The notes under the pieces were generated by a model. The model saw only the letters and a program-made list of their open reading frames with translations, searched no databases and had not been told where the DNA came from. 14,309 bases of DNA from Hyphomicrobiales bacterium (GTDB taxonomy: Bacteria > Pseudomonadota > Alphaproteobacteria > Rhizobiales > Aestuariivirgaceae): positions 1-14,309 of the forward strand of contig JAIBJH010000041.1 of assembly GCA_020029455.1 (NCBI GenBank). Reading direction: 5' to 3'. Position numbers and translations under genes: made by a program. Shown one piece after another: positions 7,269 to 14,309 of the stretch (its first letter is position 1; every line of letters starts with the position of its first letter).

Positions 7269-7562
7269 CAGTCAACCTTCAAGTTCGGGGGCGGGATTCG
7301 CCGGGTTGACGGCTGCCCATAACAAGCTGGGGGCCAAGGAGCAAGGCCCATCTCGCCGATGAATTCGGGCTGGAAAAATGATCCTTTCCAAGAAGCAGAC
7401 GTGAAAATGGTTTCTCTTGAACCCCGCCTCATCCCATAGGCTGCTGTGAGCAGTGCCTCCGATGGCGGAAACATGGCTCCAGTGGACCAGAATCCCTCAA
7501 TGCCTTAACAATGAACGGGACCAATCGGGTGGGGGTTTGGCAAAGCCAACTGAGGCCGCACA

Positions 7563-8213
7563 ATGATAGATTTCAAGATCAATCCGGAATTCATCATAAG
7601 AGATGAATCTTCTCTTCGCAGTCTGTTTCCAACGATAACTCCCCTGGCCGTTCAGAAGTGTCAGGGTTCGCTCGATACGCATGCGCAAGCCTTTATCAGG
7701 CGCTCGCCATTCATTTGTATCGGAACACAGAACCTGGACGGAAAAGCTGATGTCAGTCCTCGTGGTGATCCTGTCGGATTTGTCAAAATTCTTGATCAAT
7801 ACACGTTGGCGATACCGGATCGGCCCGGCAATAACCGCCTCGACAGCCTGGTCAATATTCTCGCCAATCCCAGCGTTGGCTTGCTGTTCGTCATTCCGGG
7901 ATTTGACGATACGTTGCGAGTGAATCGCAAGGCTAGCCTCATGAATGACCCCGAAATTCTCAAGAGCATGAGCGTCGAAGGCCGCGCTCCCAAACTTGCA
8001 ATTGTGGTCAGGGTGAGTGAGGTCTTCCTGCATTGCGCCAAGGCCTTCCGGCGCTCCCAGTTGTGGAATCCGGAACTTTTTCAAGACCGCAAGGAAATGC
8101 CATCGCTTTCAAAAATGATACTTGATCAGACAACAGGCGCTCCAGGCGACGCAGGCGAGATGCGCAAGATTGATGACGACCTCGAAGAGGAATATCAGAA
8201 GTCAATGTATTGA
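7563..8213 (+). CDS. PPOX-type FMN-binding flavoprotein (MSMEG_1061-like)
   Basis: A pyridoxamine 5'-phosphate oxidase-fold protein of 216 residues. The family motifs are SPRGDPVGFV (65-74), PDRPGNNRLDSLVNIL (85-100) and NPSVGLLFVIPGFDDTLRVN (102-121). These correspond to the MSMEG_1061 type of split-barrel flavoproteins, presumed to use FMN (or possibly F420) as cofactor. The substrate is unknown. GAGG stands 7 nt before the ATG. Its composition looks less GC-rich than its neighbours (for example AAT, GAT, ATA and TTT codons), so it may be a later arrival. It converges on rlmE with 26 bp between the stops. Confidence 0.87.
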   Translation: MIDFKINPEFIIRDESSLRSLFPTITPLAVQKCQGSLDTHAQAFIRRSPFICIGTQNLDGKADVSPRGDPVGFVKILDQYTLAIPDRPGNNRLDSLVNILANPSVGLLFVIPGFDDTLRVNRKASLMNDPEILKSMSVEGRAPKLAIVVRVSEVFLHCAKAFRRSQLWNPELFQDRKEMPSLSKMILDQTTGAPGDAGEMRKIDDDLEEEYQKSMY

Positions 8214-8239
8214 CGCGCCAACAGAGCCTATCTGCGGCC

Positions 8240-8935
8240 CTACCCCCTAAACCCCATCGCCAACACGAACAATTCCGCGCTGTCGTCCCGGCTGGCCATG
8301 GGTTTGACGTGCATCACTTTGGTGAAGTCCAGCTTCAATTGTTTCAGCAAATCGCCCTCGGTGCCGCCGCGGAGAACCTTCGCCAAAAATGTGCCGCCCG
8401 GTTTCAGCACCTGACGGGCAAAGTCATGGGCGGTTTCGGCAAGTGCCATGATCTGGATGTGATCGGTCTGGCGATGGCCGGTGGCATGGGCGGCCATGTC
8501 GGAGATCACGCAGTCAGCCTTCCGGCCACCCATGGCGTCGATCAGCAGTTGCGGTGCGTCGTTGTCGAGAAAATCCTTATGGAAGACGACAACTCCCGGA
8601 AGGCTGTCCATGCCATGCATGTCGATGGCGATGACCTGGCCTTTGCCTTCCACTGACTTCACGCGTGCTGCCGCAACCTGGCTCCAGCCGCCGGGGGCCG
8701 CGCCCAGATCAATCACGAGTGCTCCCGGTTTCAGGAAACGATATTTGTCATCAATCTCGGAAAGCTTGAAGGCAGCTCTACTGCGATAACCCAGCTTGCG
8801 CGCCTCGTGTACGTAAGGATCATTGAGTTGGCGCTCGAGCCATTGCTTCTGCGAAACAGTGCGGCCCTTGCCTGTCTTGACGCGCACCTTGAGGCGGCCG
8901 CCACCAAGCTTGTCTCTTTCTCCGGGCCTGCTCAT
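8240..8935 (-). CDS. rlmE: 23S rRNA (uridine-2'-O-)-methyltransferase
   Basis: RlmE/FtsJ methylates U2552 of 23S rRNA in the peptidyl transferase A-loop, late in large-subunit assembly. The 231-residue protein has a basic N-terminal tail (1-30) and a Rossmann domain with the SAM motif DLGAAPGGWSQ (76-86). The catalytic tetrad is complete: K57 (AAFKL), D146 (SDMA), K186 (LAKVLRG) and E221 (SAELF). The start overlaps the stop of the upstream phosphatase in an ATGA, so the two are translated as a coupled pair. Confidence 0.95.
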   Translation of the reverse strand: MSRPGERDKLGGGRLKVRVKTGKGRTVSQKQWLERQLNDPYVHEARKLGYRSRAAFKLSEIDDKYRFLKPGALVIDLGAAPGGWSQVAAARVKSVEGKGQVIAIDMHGMDSLPGVVVFHKDFLDNDAPQLLIDAMGGRKADCVISDMAAHATGHRQTDHIQIMALAETAHDFARQVLKPGGTFLAKVLRGGTEGDLLKQLKLDFTKVMHVKPMASRDDSAELFVLAMGFRG

Positions 8936-10014
8936 GTGCGTCTCTGCAAATGGCCGTCGGCGCGCATGAGGCTGGCGAGGATGCCTTCACGAAGCCCACG
9001 GTCGGCCACGCGGATGCGCTTTGCCGGAAAGGCCTGCCTGATCTCTTCCATGATGGCGCAGCCCGCCAGCACAAGGTCGGCGCGTTCCCTACCAATGCAG
9101 CCGTTCTGAGTGCGCTGCTCATAGCCCATGGAGAGAAGCCTCTCCACCACGCGCTCGGCCTCCGCGTTCTCCAGCCAAGTTCCGTCCACAAGCGAGCGGT
9201 CGTAGTGGCGAAGGCCGAGGTGTACGCCGGCGATGGTGGTGACGGTGCCGGAGGTGCCGAGCAAATGATCGGGGCCGGCAGGATCAAGCTCGCGCGCATC
9301 ATCGAGGAAGGGCTGGAGCAATTCCGCCACATCGCGCCGCATGGTGTTGAATTGTTCCACCGTCACTTCGCGCCCGCCGCCATGGCGCTCCGATAAAGTA
9401 ACAACACCTGCCTTGAGGGAAATCCACGCTTTCACATCAGACGTGCGCTCTCCGCGCTCCACCCACATGACCTCGGTGGAGCCGCCGCCAATGTCAAAGA
9501 CAACGGCGGAGTTCGCTTCCTCGGCGATCAACGGTTCGGCGCCCGCTGCCGCAAGTTTTGCTTCCGTCTCGCGGTCAATGATTTCGAGGGCGAGGCCCAA
9601 CTCGCCTTCCACACGGGCGATGAAGTCGGCGCCGTTGCGGGCAAGCCGGCAGGCTTCGGTTGCCACCAGGCGCTTCGGGCCCACCCTATGCCACTTCATC
9701 TTGTTGGAACAGACACGCAGCGCATCGATGGTGCGGTCCATAGCCTCCTGCTTCAGCTCGCCGCTGGCACCCAGCCCCTCTCCCAGCCGGACGATGCGCG
9801 AAAAGGCATCGATGACGGAAAAGCCGGCATGATTGGGCCTCGCCAGCAGCAGGCGACAATTGTTGGTGCCAAGGTCGAGCGCGCCGTAAACCGGCGTGTC
9901 GGACAAGGGCTTCCGCGATGGGCTGGCGCCAGGGCCGCGCTGGCCGGGCCGCTTTGCGCTCCCTGCCTCTCGCCCAGGACCACCGATGGCTGTGCCACCC
10001 GGCTCGGCGTCCAC
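8932..10014 (-). CDS. Ppx/GppA-family phosphatase (exopolyphosphatase-like)
   Basis: An ASKHA-fold phosphatase related to exopolyphosphatase and guanosine pentaphosphatase. It may hydrolyse polyphosphate or pppGpp. Seen motifs, numbered from the chosen start, are YGALDLGTNNCRLLLA (43-58), ATEACR (118-123), VFDIGGGSTEV (172-182) and a third glycine motif, GTSGTVTTIAGV. The frame is open to a TTG at 10080 without a ribosome binding site. I prefer GTG 10014 because AAAGGA (10026-10021) lies 6 nt upstream, giving 360 residues. The first 40 residues are Gly/Pro/Arg-rich and probably disordered. It lacks the extra C-terminal domains of long E. coli-type Ppx. Polyphosphatase and pppGpp hydrolase activity cannot be told apart from sequence. 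Confidence 0.88.
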   Translation of the reverse strand: MDAEPGGTAIGGPGREAGSAKRPGQRGPGASPSRKPLSDTPVYGALDLGTNNCRLLLARPNHAGFSVIDAFSRIVRLGEGLGASGELKQEAMDRTIDALRVCSNKMKWHRVGPKRLVATEACRLARNGADFIARVEGELGLALEIIDRETEAKLAAAGAEPLIAEEANSAVVFDIGGGSTEVMWVERGERTSDVKAWISLKAGVVTLSERHGGGREVTVEQFNTMRRDVAELLQPFLDDARELDPAGPDHLLGTSGTVTTIAGVHLGLRHYDRSLVDGTWLENAEAERVVERLLSMGYEQRTQNGCIGRERADLVLAGCAIMEEIRQAFPAKRIRVADRGLREGILASLMRADGHLQRRT

Positions 10015-10212
10015 GTCAAATCCTTTCACGGCAGGCGCGCTCGACAGGGCTTCGCCCCGGTTCACCAACTCTGCCAACAATATTGCGTTGGAACAGAGAT
10101 TAGCAGCTTTGCCACAGGGGTAAAGAAGTTATGAAAAGCCGCCAAATCCGGCCAAATTCGTTAACCGGGAATTGAGACCTTGACCGTTAGGGTTACGCGA
10201 CGGTCGGGGCAC

Positions 10213-11079
10213 ATGCGCAGTTACGGTAGAAACTGGTTTCGTGAGGGTAGTTTGATCGCCGAGTTCGGCGACAACTTCGGTGTTGCGCAACGCCAGCAGA
10301 AGCAGGCTCTGGCCCTGCAGGCGGCCAAGGTCGATGCCGAGCTTGCCTCCAAGGCCAAATCCGAATTCATCGCCAACATGAGCCATGAGCTGAGGACGCC
10401 GCTCAACGCCATCATCGGCTTTTCAGACATGCTGGCCACCAACACCGTTTCGGGCCCGGAAAAGGTGTTGCAGTACTCAACCTACATCAAAACGGCGGCG
10501 GAACATTTGCTGGCGCTGATCAACGGCATTCTCGATGTCTCCAAGATCCAGGCGGGCAAGCTGCAGGTCGATCCCGAGCCGACCAACCTTCTGCACCTTC
10601 TCGACAGCTGCATCCTCATTACCGATGCCAAAGCCAAAGAGAAGAACATCTCCGTCGAGTTCAAGGTGGCGGAAAAACTGCCGCTGCTTCTCGCCGATCC
10701 TCTGCGCCTCAAACAGATCATTATCAACCTTCTCTCCAATGCCGTGAAGTTCACGCCCGACTGGGGACGCATCCGGCTTGATGCCCTTGTGCAGGTGGAG
10801 GGCTTCGCCACCATCAGCGTCAGCGACACGGGGCCGGGCATGGATGCTTCCGAAATCGAAACGGCGCTGAGCCCTTTCGGCCAGGTGGAAGCGGGCTTCG
10901 ACAAGCGCCACGAAGGCACGGGCCTTGGCCTTCCCATTGCCTTCGCGCTCGCTCGCCTCCATGGCGGGGAACTTCGCATTCAATCCGCCAAGGGCGCGGG
11001 CACGCGTGTTACCGTCTTTGTTCCACTTGCCACCAACCAGGCGGCCACTGCGGCCGTGATGTCTTCAGGAGTTCACTAG
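10213..11079 (+). CDS. Soluble sensor-less histidine kinase
   Basis: A two-component histidine kinase without membrane segments or a recognisable sensor domain. From ATG 10213 it has 288 residues; a TTG at 10180 would add 11. A predicted coiled coil (~23-52) leads into HisKA with phospho-acceptor H58 in SHELRTPLNAIIGFSDML. Then come the HATPase boxes: N-box LLSNAVKFTP (N176), G1 DTGPG (205-209) and G2 GTGLGL (235-240). The HisKA sequence resembles the PleC/DivJ group of alphaproteobacteria. No response regulator lies nearby, so the partner is unknown. The gene ends 4 bp before the HerA-type ATPase gene, whose AGGAG sits inside this gene, indicating an operon. Confidence 0.88.
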   Translation: MRSYGRNWFREGSLIAEFGDNFGVAQRQQKQALALQAAKVDAELASKAKSEFIANMSHELRTPLNAIIGFSDMLATNTVSGPEKVLQYSTYIKTAAEHLLALINGILDVSKIQAGKLQVDPEPTNLLHLLDSCILITDAKAKEKNISVEFKVAEKLPLLLADPLRLKQIIINLLSNAVKFTPDWGRIRLDALVQVEGFATISVSDTGPGMDASEIETALSPFGQVEAGFDKRHEGTGLGLPIAFALARLHGGELRIQSAKGAGTRVTVFVPLATNQAATAAVMSSGVH

Positions 11080-11083
11080 CCTC

Positions 11084-13063
11084 ATGAACGCGAACACCCA
11101 TGGCATCACCTCACCACCGCTGCCCAACCAGGTGATTGCCGCCGCAGACACAGACCGCATTGGCCGCATCGTCGCCGTCACCGGCGGCCAAGCCGTGATC
11201 CTGCTCGATGCCAATGAAGGCGTGTTCGCTGACAACAACAAGGGGCCGGAAATCGGCACACTGCTGAAATCCGAGGGGCCCTATGCCGTCACGCTGGCGC
11301 TCGTCTCGGCGCTGAGTTCGCCCATGCCGTCGCAGTCCGGCAACGACAAGGAAATGCGCATCGTTGAGGTCGAGTTCATGGGCGAATTGCCCAAGGGCAA
11401 GGACGGTGTGCCCCGCTCCTTCCGGCGCGGCGTTTCCAACTATCCCTCTCTCGGCGACAGCGTCTACCGCGCCAGCCGCAATGAACTGGCGCTGGCCTAT
11501 GCCTGCGACACAAACACGGCGGTGAAGGTCGGCCACATCCAGCAGGACCCTACGATCCCTGCCATGATCAAGATCGACGAATTGCTGGGCAAACATTTTG
11601 CCGTTCTCGGCACCACGGGCACGGGCAAATCCTGCACCGTAGCTTTGATCCTGCGGCGCATCCTGGAGCGGAACCCGCAGGCCCATGTTCTCCTTCTCGA
11701 CGTCCACCGCGAATACGCACAATCCTTCCGGGGCCTCGCAGAAATCATCACGCCCGACAACATGTCGTTGCCCTTCTGGCTCCTCAACTTCGAGGAGGCT
11801 GTTGAAATCCTCATCGGCAACCAGCCCAACCGCGAAGTCGATGTGGAGATTCTCCGCGATCTCATCCCCACAGCGAAGTCGCGCTATGCCGCAAACCAGC
11901 GCCGCGACCGCAACGGCATGGTGCGCGGAAAGGACATCACGCTCGATCCCAGCAATATCGGCGTCGATACGCCTATTCCCTACCGCACCTCCGATCTCAT
12001 TGGCGCCATCGAAGACAACCTCGGCAAGCTTGAGCTGAGGAACGACCTCGCTCCCTACAAGCGCCTCAAGGCCAAGCTCGAGTCCGTCACGCGCGATCCG
12101 CGCTACGCCTTCATGTTCGGTTCCTTGACCGTGCAGGACAACATGACCCAGGTGCTGGCGCGGCTTTTCCGCATTCCGGTCAACGGCAAACCCATCGCCA
12201 TCCTGGAAATGGGCGGGCTTCCTTCCGAGATCATCAATGTGGTCGTTTCCGTGCTCGCCCGCCTGGCCTTCGATTTCGGCGTGTGGAGCGCGGGCAAAGT
12301 GCCGATCACCTTCGTCTGCGAAGAAGCGCATCGCTATGTGCCCAATGACAAGACGCTGGGCTTCGAGCCTACCAAGCGCGCCATCTCCAAGATCGCCAAG
12401 GAGGGCCGCAAATATGGCGTGTCGCTGGCGCTCATCACGCAGCGCCCGGCGGAGCTTGATCCGACGATCCTTTCCCAGTGCAACACCATCTTTTCGCTGC
12501 GCCTCACCAACGAGCGCGACCAGGAGATCCTCAAGGCCGGCATTTCCGACGCGGCGGCGAGCCTTCTTGAATTCATGCCCACCATGGGCGCGGGTGAAGC
12601 GATCACCTTCGGTGAAGGCGTGGCGCTTCCGACGCGCATGAAGTTCGACCTACTGCCGCCGGACGAACTGCCACGCTCCAACACGGCATCGTTCACCAAG
12701 AACTGGGCCAATGACCTGCCGGATGACTCGTTCCTCTTCGAGATCGTCAGCCGCTGGCGCGCCCAGACCTATAGTCCAGATACAGTCACCTATCCGGCCG
12801 AAGCTGTGCCCGTTGCGCCGCCGCCTCCACCGCCGCCGCTGCCACCCGCAACCGGGCCTGGGGTTTTCGGCACCGCGGCGCGCACCGCGCCTCCACCGGC
12901 CCAGCCGAGTATCAGGCGCAATCCGGTGGGCGTGCAGCCGCAACCGGCAGGCTATGGCGTATCGCGCAATGCCGCGCCCACGCCGCCTCCGCCACCAACG
13001 GCAGCACAAATCACCGATCGCCAGGAAAGCCTTGCGAATCTGCTGAAGCAGTTCAGGAATTAG
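11084..13063 (+). CDS. HerA-type hexameric ATPase (DUF87) with proline-rich tail
   Basis: A 659-residue FtsK/HerA-superfamily ATPase, expected to pump or remodel DNA as a ring. An N-terminal HAS-barrel-like part (~15-165) is followed by the ATPase core. Walker A is GTTGTGKS (176-183), Walker B is ITFVCEEAH (408-416), and a sensor-like LITQRPAELDPTILSQCNT lies at 450-468. An all-helical insert fills roughly 235-345. Residues ~573-640 form a low-complexity tail with two proline runs, and a short helix ends the protein (AQITDRQESLANLLKQF, 641-657). AGGAG is 12 nt upstream of the ATG, within the kinase gene. No NurA-type nuclease gene, the usual archaeal partner, lies in the window. DNA repair or antiphage roles are inferred from distant relatives. 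Confidence 0.87.
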   Translation: MNANTHGITSPPLPNQVIAAADTDRIGRIVAVTGGQAVILLDANEGVFADNNKGPEIGTLLKSEGPYAVTLALVSALSSPMPSQSGNDKEMRIVEVEFMGELPKGKDGVPRSFRRGVSNYPSLGDSVYRASRNELALAYACDTNTAVKVGHIQQDPTIPAMIKIDELLGKHFAVLGTTGTGKSCTVALILRRILERNPQAHVLLLDVHREYAQSFRGLAEIITPDNMSLPFWLLNFEEAVEILIGNQPNREVDVEILRDLIPTAKSRYAANQRRDRNGMVRGKDITLDPSNIGVDTPIPYRTSDLIGAIEDNLGKLELRNDLAPYKRLKAKLESVTRDPRYAFMFGSLTVQDNMTQVLARLFRIPVNGKPIAILEMGGLPSEIINVVVSVLARLAFDFGVWSAGKVPITFVCEEAHRYVPNDKTLGFEPTKRAISKIAKEGRKYGVSLALITQRPAELDPTILSQCNTIFSLRLTNERDQEILKAGISDAAASLLEFMPTMGAGEAITFGEGVALPTRMKFDLLPPDELPRSNTASFTKNWANDLPDDSFLFEIVSRWRAQTYSPDTVTYPAEAVPVAPPPPPPPLPPATGPGVFGTAARTAPPPAQPSIRRNPVGVQPQPAGYGVSRNAAPTPPPPPTAAQITDRQESLANLLKQFRN

Positions 13064-13071
13064 CAAAATTT

Positions 13072-13166
13072 CTCCATCGGTGCGCTTGACGCGCCGAACC
13101 AGTCTTTTCCAAAATACTTGACGAGGCAGCCATCTCTGGGTCGGCGGGTCGAGCCCGCCGATGGAG
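13072..13166. repeat. Inverted-repeat structure between the HerA-type gene and the tRNA
   Basis: CTCCATCGG (13072-13080) pairs perfectly with CCGATGGAG (13158-13166). Alternatively a local hairpin forms, TCGGCGGG (13141-13148) with CCCGCCGA (13154-13161) around TCGAG. The two structures share bases, so they are mutually exclusive. They lie 9 to 100 bp after the ATPase stop and could serve as a transcript end, but no U-tract follows. The rest of the 173-bp gap shows nothing else convincing. Confidence 0.45.
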
Positions 13167-13236
13167 GAAGTGGGTGTATTGCCTTGCTTGCACTCTGATG
13201 CCCGGGCGGCTATGGAGTGCCCACATTTTCCCGGAT

Positions 13237-13310
13237 TGGGGGATCGTCTAACGGTAGGACCGCGGACTCTGACTCCGCTAGTCTAGGTTCGAATCCTAGT
13301 CCCCCAGCCA
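13237..13310 (+). tRNA. tRNA-Gln (anticodon CTG)
   Basis: The cloverleaf is complete. The acceptor arms TGGGGGA (13237-13243) and TCCCCCA pair fully. The D-arm is GTCT-AACGGTA-GGAC, and the anticodon stem GCGGA/TCCGC carries the 7-nt loop CTCTGAC, giving anticodon CTG. The T-arm is CTAGG-TTCGAAT-CCTAG. The discriminator is G and the CCA is encoded (13308-13310). The tRNA reads CAG codons, the usual glutamine codon in a GC-rich genome. The 13311-13436 stretch downstream shows no repeat of the tRNA 3' end. Confidence 0.97.
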
Positions 13311-13398
13311 GTTGCATGTGAATTGCCGACTCCGCCACGCCCATGAGTTGGAATCGTTTGTGGTTGAGTGTGGCGCTATGTTGTGGTGTTGAAGCGGT

Positions 13399-13416
13399 CG
13401 ATGCGTATACGCATCG
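13399..13416. promoter_or_regulatory. Perfect 18-bp palindrome upstream of the methyltransferase gene
   Basis: CGATGCGTATACGCATCG is fully self-complementary without a central spacer and ends 21 bp before the ATG at 13438. Its size, symmetry and position are those of an operator for a dimeric repressor. No regulator gene is seen next to it, so the binding protein is unknown. Confidence 0.5.
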
Positions 13417-13437
13417 CGAAAAGGGTTGGCGGGTATC

Positions 13438-14199
13438 ATGCAATTGGATGTGGGTACCGATCTTCCCACTGCGGAACAGCTTGTTGCTGAACTCGTGTCC
13501 CTGGCACGCACATCGGAGCCCATCGCGCGCTATCTTTCAGCCCACGAAACCGGAACCTTCACGCACCCGGACGGGCGTACCGACGATCTTGGGAATGTCA
13601 GGCTCTCGCCGCAGAAATGCGCTCTGCTCTCCCATCTCTGCCGCCGCTGCACGACGCCGCTCTCGGTCGAGGTTGGCTTCGGCATGGGCTCCTCGGCAAC
13701 TGTGATACTCGCGACCCGCACCGCGCTTGGCAAGCCCTTCGAACACCTGATTTTCGATCCGTACGGTCTTGCCAATGGCCGGGGGAACATTGTGCAAGCC
13801 TACCTTCAAGATGTTTTCGGCGCCAATTTCAAACGGATCACCACAGCCTCGGAAATCGGACTTGGTCAATTGCTGGCGACACGCGGACGAGAATCAACGG
13901 GGCTTGTTTTTATTGATGGCGGGCACAAGTTTGAGAATGTGATGACAGATTTCGTGCTAGCCGACAAATTGTGCAGCATTGGCGGTTATATTGTCTTCGA
14001 CGATGCACTTTTTCCTGCGATCGAAACCGTCATCAACTACATTGCTGCCAATCGGCCAGACTACGCCGTTTCTCGCTCCCCTGTTGGCAATACAGCCGTG
14101 GTCAGGAAGGTCGCGCCAGATCAGCGGCAATGGTTTGCCTTCACGCCGTTTGAAGTTCCCGACCGTCGCGATTGGACTATTGCACCTCAAACGAAATAG
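13438..14199 (+). CDS. Class I SAM-dependent methyltransferase (Methyltransf_24-like)
   Basis: A 253-residue protein with a Rossmann methyltransferase core. Motif I is VEVGFGMGSSATVILA (77-92), followed by HLIFDPYG (103-110), LVFIDGGHKFENVMTDF (156-172) and GGYIVFDDALFPAI (182-195). The arrangement IDGGH...D...GGxxxxDD is typical of small-molecule or sugar O-methyltransferases of the Methyltransf_24 group. The substrate is unknown. I chose ATG 13438, with GGCGGG just upstream, over a TTG four codons earlier. It stands alone downstream of the tRNA with a palindrome before it, in the accessory-looking end of the window. Confidence 0.82.
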   Translation: MQLDVGTDLPTAEQLVAELVSLARTSEPIARYLSAHETGTFTHPDGRTDDLGNVRLSPQKCALLSHLCRRCTTPLSVEVGFGMGSSATVILATRTALGKPFEHLIFDPYGLANGRGNIVQAYLQDVFGANFKRITTASEIGLGQLLATRGRESTGLVFIDGGHKFENVMTDFVLADKLCSIGGYIVFDDALFPAIETVINYIAANRPDYAVSRSPVGNTAVVRKVAPDQRQWFAFTPFEVPDRRDWTIAPQTK

Positions 14200-14215
14200 C
14201 GATTGGTGCGCTATT
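14195..14215. terminator. Possible bidirectional hairpin at convergent gene ends
   Basis: AATAGCG (14195-14201) pairs perfectly with CGCTATT (14209-14215) around a 7-nt loop. It overlaps the stop codon of the methyltransferase gene and the stop of the possible leftward frame. The arms end in A and T, but no long T-run follows, so termination is only plausible. Confidence 0.35.
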
Positions 14216-14309
14216 CAGAGCGCGCAGCTCCAGCAATTGCCGAAATTAGCGCGGATGTAATTCCGACAGCTCTGCTTACTGTTTTCCAATCGCGTCCATC
14301 CAGTTTCTG
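14211..14309 (-). CDS. Possible C-terminus of a leftward gene cut by the right edge
   Basis: On the minus strand the frame is open from the right edge to a TAG at 14213-14211, giving 32 codons. The translated end includes GRDWKTVSRAVGITSALIS and then AIAGAARSE, amphipathic to hydrophobic in character. The stop falls in a hairpin shared with the convergent methyltransferase gene, which fits a real gene end. The length is too short for identification, and an open frame of this size can arise by chance. Confidence 0.3.
   Translation of the reverse strand, partial: QKLDGRDWKTVSRAVGITSALISAIAGAARSE

Noticed and set aside
6324..7322. 332-codon plus-strand open frame
   Set aside because: Antisense to guaB, whose IMP dehydrogenase motifs are unmistakable. 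The His/Gly/Asp-rich product is typical of an antisense shadow.
7269..7562. Riboswitch or promoter in the guaB leader
   Set aside because: No purine-riboswitch-like core or paired -35/-10 of reasonable quality could be found. The candidates (for example TTGCTC with TATGGG) are too weak.
11111..12331. 406-codon minus-strand open frame
   Set aside because: Antisense to the HerA-type ATPase gene with its Walker motifs. The length is explained by GC-rich third positions, and no ribosome binding site or family motif is seen.
13188..13216. Promoter TTGCAC-17 bp-TATGGA before tRNA-Gln
   Set aside because: Spacing and position suit a tRNA promoter, but each hexamer matches the consensus at only three of six places.
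13210..13443. Minus-strand frame through the tRNA with product ending GFEPRLAESESAVLPLDDPP
   Set aside because: This is the well-known spurious translation of the reverse strand of a tRNA gene.
13311..14309. attR-like duplicate of the tRNA 3' end
   Set aside because: I looked for a second copy of the T-arm and acceptor segment downstream and saw none inside the window.
1..14309. CRISPR array, IS element or transposase
   Set aside because: No regularly spaced repeats, transposase-like frame or terminal inverted repeats with target duplications are visible.

Overview
The window looks like chromosomal DNA of an alphaproteobacterium, most likely of the order Hyphomicrobiales (Rhizobiales). The base composition is GC-rich. 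Proteins such as the RlmE/Ppx pair, the PleC-like histidine kinase core and the HerA-type ATPase have an alphaproteobacterial character, and a compound palindrome resembles repeats I recall from that order. The genus cannot be named from the sequence. Most of the window is housekeeping DNA read leftward. A metal-responsive cassette sits near the left end, and one gene of accessory appearance lies to the right of a tRNA.

Left part (1-7268). guaA (GMP synthase) runs off the left edge. A compound palindromic element fills its leader. Next comes a leftward pair, a Tat-exported two-domain multicopper oxidase followed by a ZIP-family metal transporter whose start overlaps the oxidase stop by one base. 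A DtxR-type regulator, mntR, is divergent from them and keeps all six manganese-ligand positions. The MCO/mntR intergenic region holds two tandem 20-bp operators centred 21 bp apart that resemble known MntR boxes. They lie over a near-consensus promoter for the oxidase. Then comes a tight leftward operon, guaB (IMP dehydrogenase), a MAPEG membrane protein and an rsmB-like rRNA m5C methyltransferase. IMP dehydrogenase and GMP synthase catalyse consecutive steps from IMP to GMP, so the metal cassette lies between two functionally linked purine loci.

Middle (7269-10080). A rightward PPOX-type flavoprotein (MSMEG_1061-like) meets a leftward pair, a Ppx/GppA phosphatase followed by rlmE (23S rRNA 2'-O-methyltransferase), joined by an ATGA overlap. 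A Shine-Dalgarno-supported GTG suggests that the phosphatase starts later than its longest reading frame.

Right part (10081-14309). A sensor-less soluble histidine kinase lies 4 bp upstream of a HerA-type hexameric ATPase with a long proline-rich tail. No NurA partner is present. A tRNA-Gln(CTG) follows, then a SAM-dependent methyltransferase preceded by a perfect 18-bp palindrome, and finally what may be the last 32 codons of a leftward gene.

The best candidate for a little-described system is the MntR-operator/MCO/ZIP cassette. It pairs an exported copper oxidase with a divalent-metal permease under apparent manganese control, formally similar to oxidase-permease iron uptake in fungi. The kinase-HerA pair is the second candidate.
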